Assembly: GCF_009829325.1 (NCBI RefSeq) | Contig: NZ_VUOS01000020.1 | Location: forward strand, 1 to 64,000 | Reading direction: 5' to 3' | Length of the DNA: 64,000 nt | DNA from: Nocardia sp. CY41 | Lineage (GTDB): Bacteria; Actinomycetota; Actinomycetes; Mycobacteriales; Mycobacteriaceae | Shown here: in pieces, positions 32,542 through 40,171 of the stretch | How the letters are laid out: each line of letters opens with the position of its first letter | How positions within the stretch are numbered: position 1 is the stretch's first letter | The notes under the pieces: generated by a model | What the model saw: the letters and a program-made list of their open reading frames with translations, nothing else | Told to the model about the DNA's origin: nothing | Databases searched by the model: none | Position numbers and translations under genes: made by a program

Positions 32542-33456
32542 TCATCGGAGACCGTTGACGGCCACCTTCGTCACTTCCGCCAGCAGGTCGTTGTTCGCCT
32601 CGGCGTCCGCGTCGGGCTTGCGGCTCAGGATCGCGATCACGATCGGCGCCCGGCCGCCCTCCGGCCAGACGATCGCGACGTCGTTGGCGCAGCCGTAGGA
32701 GCCGGTGCCCGTCTTGTCCCCGGTGACCCAGTTCGCGGGCAACCCCGCGCGAATGCGCTTGTCACCGGTGGTATTGGCCTTCAGCCAGGCGACCAGCTGG
32801 TCGCGCTCGGAGGCGCCGAGCGCATCGCCCAGCGCGGCGGCGCGGTAGTCCGCGGCCAGCGCGGCCGGGGTGGTGGTGTCCCGTTCGTCACCGGGAATCG
32901 CGGTGTTGAGTTCGGTTTCCCAGCGGTCGAGTCTGCTGGTCGGATCGCCGAGCGTGCGCAGGAACGCCGTGAGCCCCTCCGGGCCGCCGATCTCGCGCAG
33001 CAACAGGTTGCCCGCGGTGTTGTCGCTTCGGGTGATCGCGGCCTCGGCCACTTGCGCCAGCGTCATCCCCTCGGCCACCGCGGCGCTGGTCACCGGGGAG
33101 TTCGCGACCAGATCCGCCTCGTGGAAGCGAACCACCCGATCGAAGTATCCCGTGTCGAGCGGACGCGAACGCAGCAGCGCGGCCGCCGCCAGGGTCTTGA
33201 AGGTGGACAGGAACGGGAAACGCTCGTCGGCGCGATGGGTGACCGTCCGGCCGGTGCCGGTGTCCACCGCGAACAACCCGACCTGCGCACCGTAGCGGGC
33301 CTCCAGAGCCGCCACGCTCGCGTTCGCGGCGGGGCCCGCCTGCACGCTCGATGTGATCGAACCCGGCTCGGCCACCTCGGTTTCGGCACCGCAACCGGCC
33401 AGCAGCGCCAAGGCGGCGGCCAGCGCCACTCGATAGTCACGTGTCAGCCGAGGCAT
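32542..33456 (-). CDS. bla: class A beta-lactamase, lipoprotein (FAR/AST-like)
   Basis: The 304-residue enzyme hydrolyses beta-lactams. All class A motifs are visible: STFK (Ser70-x-x-Lys73), SDN (Ser130), ETELN (Glu166 region) and KTGTGSYG (Lys234). The N-terminus has a lipobox LALLAGC, so the protein is probably a membrane-anchored lipoprotein. Class A enzymes such as FAR-1 and AST-1 are intrinsic in Nocardia. ATG at 33456 starts directly before the signal peptide; an upstream in-frame codon at 33510 would disrupt it. No LysR-type ampR-like gene is adjacent, so expression is likely constitutive. Confidence 0.9.
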   Translation of the reverse strand: MPRLTRDYRVALAAALALLAGCGAETEVAEPGSITSSVQAGPAANASVAALEARYGAQVGLFAVDTGTGRTVTHRADERFPFLSTFKTLAAAALLRSRPLDTGYFDRVVRFHEADLVANSPVTSAAVAEGMTLAQVAEAAITRSDNTAGNLLLREIGGPEGLTAFLRTLGDPTSRLDRWETELNTAIPGDERDTTTPAALAADYRAAALGDALGASERDQLVAWLKANTTGDKRIRAGLPANWVTGDKTGTGSYGCANDVAIVWPEGGRAPIVIAILSRKPDADAEANNDLLAEVTKVAVNGLR

Positions 33457-33508
33457 GCCATCACTCTGACACCCCCGGCTCCTACCGGGCAAACAGGATC
33501 GGCCGGAC

Positions 33509-33558
33509 ACGCCGGAGGCAGCCGCGCGTCCTCGAACACGCAGCTGCCTCCGGCGTGG
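33509..33558 (-). terminator. terminator of katA
   Basis: CACGCCGGAGGCAGC at 33509-33523 pairs exactly with 33544-33558 (15-bp stem, 20-base loop). It starts three bases after the katA stop and separates katA from the beta-lactamase gene on the same strand. Confidence 0.75.
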
Positions 33559-33561
33559 ATG

Positions 33562-35034
33562 TCAGCTCCGCGCGCCGCCGTCGAGCCCGGCGCGCACGCC
33601 CTCCTCGACCCGCTTGCCGAGATCGGCGTCCACGTTCTTCCAGTACTCGAAGACCCTGCTGAGCACCGGTTCCCGGACACCGCCGAGCACGTGGCCGACG
33701 ATATTGCGCACCAAGCGCTCGCGCTGCGCGTCGTCGAGCACCTCGCGCACCAGCGTGCCCGCCTGGGTGAAGTCACCGTCCTCGGCGTGCTGGACGTAGC
33801 CTGCCCGCACGATGGTCGGGTCGAAGTCCCAGATTCCGCCGTCGGGCGCCCGCCGCGGGTCGGCGTGCGGGCCGCCGAACGAATTCGGGGCGTACACCGG
33901 CGTATTCGGGTCGTTGTAGTGGTACCGCATGGCGCCCTCCTTGGAGTAGGAGTTCACCTCCGCGGCCCTGGCCTGGTTCGGCGGCAGCTGCGCATAGTTG
34001 GTGCCGATGCGATAGCGGTGGGCGTCCGCGTAGGCGAAGACCCGGCCGAGCAGCATCTTGTCCGGCGAGAAACCGATGCCGGGAACGACGTTCGACGGCT
34101 CGAACGCGGCCTGCTCGATGTCGACGAAGTAGTTGCGCGGGTTGCGGTTCAGCGTCCACTTCCCGACCTCGATCAGCGGGTAGTCCTTGTGCGACCACAC
34201 TTTGGTGAGGTCGAACGGGTTGAACCGGTAGCCCTCGGCCTCCGCGACCGGCATCACCTGCACGTACACCGTCCAGCTCGGGAACTCGCCGCGCTCGATC
34301 GCCTCCCACAGGTCCTTGCGGTGGTAGTCGGCGTCCTCGCCCGCGATCCGGTCGGCGTCGGCCTGGGTCAGGTATTCGATGCCCTGGTCGGTCTTGAAGT
34401 GGTACTTGACCCAGAAGCGCTCCCCGGCCGCGTTGATCCACTGGTAGGTATGCGAACCGTAGCCGTTCATGTGCCGGTAGGTCTTCGGGATGCCGCGATC
34501 GCCCATCAGCCAGGTCACCTGGTGCGCGGTCTCCGGACGCAGCGTCCAGAAGTCCCACTGCATGTTGTGGTCGCGAAGACCGTTGCCGGGCAGCCTCTTC
34601 TGCGACCGGATGAAGTCCGGGAACTTGATCGGGTCCTTGATGAAGAAGATCGGCGTGTTGTTGCCGACCAGGTCGTAGTTACCGTCCTCGGTGTAGAACT
34701 TCACCGCGAATCCGCGCGGATCACGCCAGGTGTCCGGGCTGCCCTGCTCACCGGCCACGGTGGAGAAACGCGCCAGCGACTCCGTTCGCGCACCGGGCTG
34801 GAAAAGCTTGGCCTTGGTGTACTTGCTGACGTCGTGGGTCACGACCAGCTCACCGTAAGCGCCCGCGCCCTTGGCGTGCACGATGCGCTCCGGCACCCGT
34901 TCGCGGTTGAACTGGGCCAGCTTCTCGATGAGGTAGTGATCGTGCAGCAGGATCGGGCCCTGCGTGCCCGCGGTGAGCGATTCGTCGTCGCTTTCGACCG
35001 GGATACCGGTGTTCGTCGTTGTCGGCTTGGTCAT
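33562..35034 (-). CDS. katA: monofunctional heme catalase
   Basis: The 490-residue clade-3-size catalase converts hydrogen peroxide to water and oxygen. Visible features are the distal histidine region PERIVHAKGAGAYGELVVTH, the distal Asn in VGNNTPIFFIKD, and the proximal heme Tyr in RVFAYADAHRYRIG. Its gene lies 67 bases downstream of a Fur-type regulator in the same direction, a usual fur-catalase unit. A purine-rich GAGGAGTCACC element precedes the ATG. NADPH-binding residues (HRYRIGTNYAQLPPNQ) are present. Confidence 0.95.
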   Translation of the reverse strand: MTKPTTTNTGIPVESDDESLTAGTQGPILLHDHYLIEKLAQFNRERVPERIVHAKGAGAYGELVVTHDVSKYTKAKLFQPGARTESLARFSTVAGEQGSPDTWRDPRGFAVKFYTEDGNYDLVGNNTPIFFIKDPIKFPDFIRSQKRLPGNGLRDHNMQWDFWTLRPETAHQVTWLMGDRGIPKTYRHMNGYGSHTYQWINAAGERFWVKYHFKTDQGIEYLTQADADRIAGEDADYHRKDLWEAIERGEFPSWTVYVQVMPVAEAEGYRFNPFDLTKVWSHKDYPLIEVGKWTLNRNPRNYFVDIEQAAFEPSNVVPGIGFSPDKMLLGRVFAYADAHRYRIGTNYAQLPPNQARAAEVNSYSKEGAMRYHYNDPNTPVYAPNSFGGPHADPRRAPDGGIWDFDPTIVRAGYVQHAEDGDFTQAGTLVREVLDDAQRERLVRNIVGHVLGGVREPVLSRVFEYWKNVDADLGKRVEEGVRAGLDGGARS

Positions 35035-35101
35035 AGGTGACTCCTCGGCTGGTGAACATCAGTCCCGGAAGGGCTGCCCCGGGTGGCAAAGGTGTGGACC
35101 G

Positions 35102-35527
35102 CTATTCGGAACGGCAGGACGAGCACATCCCCCAGAAGACGACCTCGGCTTCATCGACCACGAATCCGTGCGCGTCCGAAGGGTCCAGACAGGGGGCATG
35201 GCCCACGGCGCAGTCGACGTCCGCGACCGCACCGCAGCTTCGGCACACCAGATGGTGGTGGTTGTCACCGATCCGGGTCTCGTACCGCGCGGACGAGCCG
35301 GCGGGCTCGATCCGCCGCAGGATCCCGGCGCGCGCGCAGGCGTGCAGGACGTCGTAGACGGCCTGCGTGGACACCGAGCCCAGCGTTTCCCGGACGGCGG
35401 CGGCCACCGCGTCGGCATCCGAGTGCGGCCGCGCGGACACCGCGTCGAGCACCGCGAGCCGCGGTGCGGTGACCCGCAAACCCGCTGCTCGTAGCCACTC
35501 CCGTGGGGTGGTTCCGGAGGTGTGCAT
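35102..35527 (-). CDS. furA: Fur-family regulator (FurA/CatR-type)
   Basis: The 141-residue metalloregulator has the DNA-binding winged helix (LRVTAPRLAVLDAVSARPHS, SVSTQAVYDVLHACARAGI), the metal-binding HHHLVCRSCG and a second Cys pair CSSC at the C-terminus for the structural zinc. Located upstream of a catalase, it is expected to sense peroxide/iron and repress itself and katA, as FurA does for katG in mycobacteria. The AT-rich operator lies directly upstream of the start. Whether it is a Fur or PerR-type sensor cannot be decided from sequence alone. Confidence 0.88.
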   Translation of the reverse strand: MHTSGTTPREWLRAAGLRVTAPRLAVLDAVSARPHSDADAVAAAVRETLGSVSTQAVYDVLHACARAGILRRIEPAGSSARYETRIGDNHHHLVCRSCGAVADVDCAVGHAPCLDPSDAHGFVVDEAEVVFWGMCSSCRSE

Positions 35528-35544
35528 GCTTCGATTCTGACCGC

Positions 35545-35587
35545 TTTCTGGAATAAGTCAAGAAAATAACCTGGAGTCAGTCAAGAA
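35545..35587 (-). promoter_or_regulatory. fur-katA promoter/operator with repeated TTGACT
   Basis: On the minus strand TTTCTTGACT occurs twice, with the TTGACT cores at 35584-35579 and 35561-35556, 23 bases apart, each followed by a TCCAG box. The downstream copy (TCTTGACTTATTCCAGAAAG) closely resembles the FurA-binding promoter described upstream of mycobacterial furA. The region is strikingly AT-rich for this genome. Confidence 0.65.
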
Positions 35588-35956
35588 AACGCTCGGCCGT
35601 CCGGGTCCCCAACCGGCCACGACGCGGGCTTCTCGATACCGGGCGGCGCCCGAATCGAAGTGGCGAGCATCACAAATTCGGGGCGGAATAGCTTCCGAGG
35701 ACACGTGGTTGAAACCCCTGTCGGCGTCCGGACAGCCCCGGGCCGCACCCCTTGTCGCTACGAGCGACCACCCGCCGAGAGGCGCTTGTGGGACGTCGAC
35801 CACGGTAGGGACACCGCCGGGTGTCCGAGCTTGCAGCGCCGCCGGGTTCTCCGCGAACCCGGCGGCGCTGTCGTTTGATATCGGACGTCCAGTTTCTCGC
35901 CACACGCCCGGTCTGTTGGGGCTCTGAACTGGCAGGAGGGCGCTAGCCTTTTGCTT
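35588..35956. other. gene-free stretch with an isolated terminator-like hairpin
   Basis: Between the fur promoter and the serine hydrolase no gene is supported. A perfect 15-bp stem (35834-35848 with 35856-35870, CAGCGCCGCCGGGTT and its complement, 7-base loop) is followed by TCGTTTGA. No plus-strand gene ends before it, so it may end a small RNA or a long fur antisense transcript, or be a repeat. Confidence 0.4.
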
Positions 35957-37306
35957 ATGGGGCGTTTCGGTGGGTTTCTGGCGGGAATCGCGGCACTGTC
36001 ACTGGTGGCGGGCAATCTCTTCGCCGGGAGCGCGGCCGCCGCGCCAGGCGATCAGGTGCGGTGCTCGGTCACCTCGGGGCGCGATCTGGAACGGGCGGCC
36101 CCGGAACAGGTCGGATTGGATTCCGCGAAGCTGCGCGAAGCGCTGACCTTCGCGGCCGGGCGGAACCGGTTCAACGTACAGGTGTTCCGGCACAACTGCC
36201 TCATCGGCGAGGGGCCGACGAACGGGCAGACCGGCAACGTGGCATGGAACATCTGGAGCTCCACCAAGAGCGTCGTATCCTTGCTCGCCGGAATCGCATG
36301 GGACCAGGGAAAACTCGACCTCGACGCGCCGATCGACCGCTACTTGCCCGCAGGGCTCGGCGATGCGGCACACCGATCGATCACCGTGGAGAATCTGCTC
36401 ACCGAGACCTCGGGCATGCGGGTGGGTGTGCTCACCGAGGGCGTCACCGGGGTTGTTCCGGTCGACCCGGACAGCGCGGTGCAGGCGCTGGGTGTGCCGC
36501 TGGACAACCCGCCGGGCACTGTCTTCACCTACAGTCAGCGCAATGTCGACCTGCTCGCCTACGTGCTGGAACTGGCCGTCGGCGAACCTCTGCAAGCGTT
36601 CGCCCAGCACGAGTTGTTCGATCCCCTCGGGATCCTGCGCAGCGACTACTACTGGGCTCGGGACCGCTCCGGGCACACCTACGGCTACGCGCACCTGATG
36701 ATCCCGCCGAACGACTTCGCGAAGCTCGGACTGCTGGTGAGCAACGACGGGCGCTGGGGCGGACAGCAACTCGTCTCCCTGGACTACCTGCGCAAGGCGC
36801 GCACGCCCTCGCCGACGAACGCCTGCTACGGCTACTTGTTCTGGCTCGGGAGCGGGTGCGCCGAGATCGCCGACTTCCTGCCCGACGACGTGTACGCCAT
36901 GGCGGGACTCGGGTTGCAGAACGTCTTCGTCATCCCCAGCCTCGATCTCACGGTGGTGTGGACCGGCGTCTTCGGCAACGTCAGCAGCCAGGGCGTGTCC
37001 GGGGTCGTGCAGAACACTCAGGAGTTGCCCTACGAGTTCTTCCGCAAGGTGTTCGACGCGTTCGATACCCGGCCGGTGCCCGACCCGGGCCCGTACGTCG
37101 AGCCGCCGCTGCGACTGGACCCTCGCCGCTTCGTCGACACGGACATCCTGATCGCGGTCTTCGGGCTCGGCCCCGCCGCCTACCCGGGGTGCAACGTCTT
37201 CGCCTGCTTGAATCGCCCGCTGGACCCGCCGTTCGCGGACACCGCGCCGGGGTGCGCCATCCTGGCCTGCCTCGGGCCCGATCCGCGCACCCCCGGCATC
37301 CGCTGA
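35957..37306 (+). CDS. exported serine hydrolase (beta-lactamase/PBP-like)
   Basis: The 449-residue protein has a signal peptide (GGFLAGIAALSLVAGNLFAG, cleavage near AAAA) and a class C beta-lactamase-like domain with the Ser-x-x-Lys motif SSTK (WSSTKSVVSLLAG) and a Tyr motif YSQRN. This family includes DD-carboxypeptidases, esterases and lactamase relatives; it is not evidence of resistance. The last 90 residues are Pro/Cys-rich (NVFACLNRP, AILACLGPDP) and form an unusual tail with four cysteines. ATG at 35957 is used; an in-frame TTG two codons earlier has better spacing to GGAGG. Confidence 0.8.
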   Translation: MGRFGGFLAGIAALSLVAGNLFAGSAAAAPGDQVRCSVTSGRDLERAAPEQVGLDSAKLREALTFAAGRNRFNVQVFRHNCLIGEGPTNGQTGNVAWNIWSSTKSVVSLLAGIAWDQGKLDLDAPIDRYLPAGLGDAAHRSITVENLLTETSGMRVGVLTEGVTGVVPVDPDSAVQALGVPLDNPPGTVFTYSQRNVDLLAYVLELAVGEPLQAFAQHELFDPLGILRSDYYWARDRSGHTYGYAHLMIPPNDFAKLGLLVSNDGRWGGQQLVSLDYLRKARTPSPTNACYGYLFWLGSGCAEIADFLPDDVYAMAGLGLQNVFVIPSLDLTVVWTGVFGNVSSQGVSGVVQNTQELPYEFFRKVFDAFDTRPVPDPGPYVEPPLRLDPRRFVDTDILIAVFGLGPAAYPGCNVFACLNRPLDPPFADTAPGCAILACLGPDPRTPGIR

Positions 37307-37321
37307 ACGACCTCGCGATAG

Positions 37322-38245
37322 CTATCCGGCCGCGGACAGATCCGTGACCCAGCCGTGCACCTCATCGGTGCGCAATGCCGCATGGTGACGTTTGCGCAGT
37401 GCTTGCGAGACCGGGCCGGGAACGCCGTCGGCGACCAAGCGGCCGTCGACCTCCACGACCGGGGCCGCACCGGACGAGGTGCCGGTGACGAACACTTCGT
37501 CCGCGATGTACAGCTCGGTGAGATCGACGGCGCGTTCCACCACCGGGATGCCGTCTTCGGCCGCCAAGGTCAGCACGGTCCTGCGGTTGATGCCGTCGAG
37601 GATGTCGCAGGAGACGTCGGGCGTGATCAAGGTGCCGTTGCGGACGAGGAAGATATTCGCCGCGCTGAGTTCGCAGACGTGCCCGTTGCCGTCGAGGAAG
37701 ACGCAGTCGTCGTACCCGCTGTCGATCGCGTCCTGCTTGGCCAGCACCGAATTCACATAGGCTCCGTTGACTTTCGCTCGCGACGGAATCGCGTTGTCCG
37801 GGATGCGCCGCCACGGGCTGGACTTCAGGCGCATGCCGTCCTGCGGGACGATCGGCACCGCGTCGTAGACGAACATGCTGACCTGAATCGCGCAGCCGCG
37901 CACCCTGGTGCCCGGAATCGACTCGACCACGTGCACTGTCGCCCGGACGAAAACGTCTTCGCGCGGGGCGTTCGCGGCGATCAATTCCACTACGGTCGCC
38001 CGGAATCGCGCGAAATCCCATTCCGCCGCGAACCGATCGATTCCGATGATCTTGCAGGATTCCTCGAGCCGGCGGAAATGGTCGTCCAGCCGGAAGGCCG
38101 TCCGCGCTGCCCCATCCACGTGCACCGGAAACACGGTGTAGACGCTGAGTCCGTACAACACCGCCGACGACGCGACGCCCACCGTGGCAGCGTCAGCCGC
38201 AACGATCCGGTCGCCGAGATACACGTGAGGATGAGGATTCGCCAT
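37322..38245 (-). CDS. class IV PLP aminotransferase (branched-chain/D-amino acid type)
   Basis: The 307-residue enzyme has fold-type IV PLP signatures: the Schiff-base lysine in SRAKVNGAYVNSVLAK, the pyridine-N contact glutamate in VCELSAANIFLV, and the phosphate-binding loop VTGTSSGAAPVVEVDG. It transfers amino groups, most likely from branched-chain amino acids, D-Ala or an aminodeoxychorismate-like substrate; the family cannot be split reliably by eye. It is convergent with the serine hydrolase gene (15 bp between stops). Confidence 0.85.
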   Translation of the reverse strand: MANPHPHVYLGDRIVAADAATVGVASSAVLYGLSVYTVFPVHVDGAARTAFRLDDHFRRLEESCKIIGIDRFAAEWDFARFRATVVELIAANAPREDVFVRATVHVVESIPGTRVRGCAIQVSMFVYDAVPIVPQDGMRLKSSPWRRIPDNAIPSRAKVNGAYVNSVLAKQDAIDSGYDDCVFLDGNGHVCELSAANIFLVRNGTLITPDVSCDILDGINRRTVLTLAAEDGIPVVERAVDLTELYIADEVFVTGTSSGAAPVVEVDGRLVADGVPGPVSQALRKRHHAALRTDEVHGWVTDLSAAG

Positions 38246-38300
38246 CGGCGCAGGCTAACAGCCACGCCCTGCGACGAGCGAGACCTTTTCGGCGGCGCGT

Positions 38301-38411
38301 TCAGTCGTAGTGCTTGCCGACCTTGGCGATCCAGACCGCATCGTCCACGACTCGGTAGACGATGCGATGCTCCTGCCTGATCCGACGCGACCAGCCCGTT
38401 TCCACCAGTAG
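38301..38411 (-). pseudogene. YoeB/Txe-type toxin C-terminal relic
   Basis: On the minus strand an open stretch of 36 codons reads GWSRRIRQEHRIVYRVVDDA followed by VWIAKVGKHYD and a stop. This is the C-terminal half of the YoeB mRNA-interferase family, including the SRRI-EHR(I/L)VY segment with the catalytic Arg and the terminal His-Tyr. Full toxins have about 85 residues, and no start codon or YefM antitoxin is nearby; the sequence runs into the start of the TetR gene. It is a truncated remnant too short for routine gene calling. Confidence 0.65.
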
Positions 38412-38422
38412 GCTCGGTCCTC

Positions 38423-38986
38423 GTGACCGAACCCGAGCGCCGACCTTTGCGCGCCGACGCCCGTCGCAACCGCGAGCGGGTCCTGGCGGCCGCGCAGGAA
38501 GCGTTCGCCGCCGAAGGCCTCTCGGTGCCGCTGGACGAGATCGCCCGGCGGGCCGGTGTCGGCGCGGGTACCGTCTACCGGCACTTTCCCACCAAGGAAG
38601 CGCTGTTCGAGGCGGCGATCGTGGATCGGGTGGACCGCATCATCGCCCTGGCGAGGGAACTGGCCGACGCCGCGGAACCGGTGGCCGCGTTCTTCGATTT
38701 CCTGGCCCGGCTCGTGGCGGAGGGCAGCGTCAAGCGCGATCTCGCCGACGCCGTGGGCGGCCCGGACGCGCCGGAACATCTTCGGCCGGTACACGGGCTC
38801 AACGCGGCCATCGGCACGCTGCTCACCCGCGCTCAGCAGGCGGGTGGCGTGCGCGGCGACATCGAGGTCGAGGATTTGATGCGCGTCATCAAGGGGGCGT
38901 TCCTGGCCACCCATGGCACCGCCGCCACTCCGGCGCAGCGCGAGCGAACCTTCGCCGTCGTCTTCGACGGACTGCGCGCCCGCTGA
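38423..38986 (+). CDS. TetR/AcrR-family regulator
   Basis: The 187-residue protein has a TetR helix-turn-helix (RERVLAAAQEAFAAEGLSVP, then LDEIARRAGVGAGTVYRHFPTKEAL) and a C-terminal domain with GPDAPEHLRPVHGLNAAIGTLL, a pattern seen in TetR proteins with the TetR_C_33/SbtR-type effector domain. The GTG start at 38423 begins right after the YoeB relic. No obvious target gene is adjacent: the gene to the left is convergent pseudogene DNA and the gene to the right (asd) is convergent. Confidence 0.85.
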   Translation: MTEPERRPLRADARRNRERVLAAAQEAFAAEGLSVPLDEIARRAGVGAGTVYRHFPTKEALFEAAIVDRVDRIIALARELADAAEPVAAFFDFLARLVAEGSVKRDLADAVGGPDAPEHLRPVHGLNAAIGTLLTRAQQAGGVRGDIEVEDLMRVIKGAFLATHGTAATPAQRERTFAVVFDGLRAR

Positions 38987-39089
38987 TCGGTTGCAGAAGT
39001 GGCTCCCCGGCCACCAGCGGCGGACCGATCGCCCAACCCGGTCGGCAACCAGAACAACGCGGACAGCGGCGCGAATGCGCGAAACGACG

Positions 39090-39117
39090 AACGGGCCGCG
39101 GAAAATCCACGGCCCGT
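39090..39117 (-). terminator. terminator of ask-asd operon
   Basis: AACGGGCCGCGG and TCCACGGCCCGT form a stem with one internal mismatch and an A-rich loop, 17 bases after the asd stop. Confidence 0.6.
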
Positions 39118-39133
39118 CCGATCGAGAAAACCC

Positions 39134-40168
39134 TCAGCGGTCGCCGATCAGCACCTCGGCGATCTGAATTGTATTGAGAGCGGCGCCTTTTCGCAGGTTA
39201 TCGCCGGAGATGAACAGTGCGAGCCCGCGCCCGTCCGGCACACCCGGGTCCTGACGGATGCGGCCGACGAGCGAATCGTCGATGCCCGCCGCGGCGAGCG
39301 GAGTCGGCACGTCGACCAGCTTCACGCCGGGGGCCTTGGCCAGGATCTCCTTGGCGTGCTCCACCGAGAGCGGCTCGGCGAACTCGGCGTTCACCGAGAG
39401 CGAGTGACCGGTGAAGACCGGCACGCGCACACAGGTGCCGCTCACGGCCAGATCCGGGATGCCGAGGATCTTGCGGCTCTCGTTGCGCAGCTTCTGGTCC
39501 TCGTCCGTCTCGCCGGAGCCGTCGTCGACCAGCGAACCGGCCAAGGGAAGCACGTTGAACGCGATCGGCGCGACGTACTTGTTCGGCGCCGGGAAGTCGA
39601 CGGCGCGGCCGTCGTGGGTGAGCTTCTCGGCCTCGCCGATCACCGCGCGGGCCTGGCTCACCAACTCTTCCACGCCGGCCAGGCCGCTACCGGAGACCGC
39701 CTGATAGCTGGACACGATCAGGCGACGCAGACCGGCGATGTCGTGCAGCGGCTTGAGCACCGGCATGGCCGCCATCGTGGTGCAGTTCGGGTTGGCGATG
39801 ATGCCCTTGACCAGGTTGCGCGTCTGCTCCGGGTTGACCTCGCTGACCACCAGCGGGACCTCGGGGTCCTTACGCCACGCCGAGGAATTGTCGATCACCG
39901 TGACACCCGCCGCGGCGAAGCGCGGCGCCTGCACCCGGGACATGGTGGCGCCCGCGGAGAACAACGCGATGTCCAAGCCGGACGGATCCGCGGTCTCGGT
40001 GTCCTCGACGACGATCTCGCGACCGCGCCAGGGCAGCGTCTTGCCCGCCGAACGGGCGGAGGCGAAGAACCGCACCTCGTCGGCCGGGAAGTTGCGCTCC
40101 TCCAGCAGCTTCCGCATGACGGCGCCGACCTGTCCGGTCGCGCCGACGACTCCTACGCGAACTCCCAT
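39134..40168 (-). CDS. asd: aspartate-semialdehyde dehydrogenase
   Basis: The 344-residue enzyme reduces aspartyl phosphate to aspartate semialdehyde with NADPH, the branch point to lysine, diaminopimelate, threonine and methionine. It starts VGVVGATGQVGAVMRKLL (NADP fold) and has the active-site cysteine in GIIANPNCTTMAAMPVL, with GSGLAGVEEL and the catalytic histidine in VFTGHSLSVN. It lies three bases after ask on the same strand, the usual ask-asd operon of mycolata. Confidence 0.96.
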   Translation of the reverse strand: MGVRVGVVGATGQVGAVMRKLLEERNFPADEVRFFASARSAGKTLPWRGREIVVEDTETADPSGLDIALFSAGATMSRVQAPRFAAAGVTVIDNSSAWRKDPEVPLVVSEVNPEQTRNLVKGIIANPNCTTMAAMPVLKPLHDIAGLRRLIVSSYQAVSGSGLAGVEELVSQARAVIGEAEKLTHDGRAVDFPAPNKYVAPIAFNVLPLAGSLVDDGSGETDEDQKLRNESRKILGIPDLAVSGTCVRVPVFTGHSLSVNAEFAEPLSVEHAKEILAKAPGVKLVDVPTPLAAAGIDDSLVGRIRQDPGVPDGRGLALFISGDNLRKGAALNTIQIAEVLIGDR

Positions 40169-40171
40169 GAT

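Noticed and set aside
32479..35040. 853-codon plus-strand frame opposite bla and katA
   Set aside because: Shadow of two well-identified genes; its His/Val/Arg-rich sequence has no motif.
35957..37306. Serine hydrolase as a second beta-lactamase
   Set aside because: It has SSTK and a Tyr motif but no KTG-type third motif evident and a long Cys/Pro tail; PBP-like hydrolase is the safer call.
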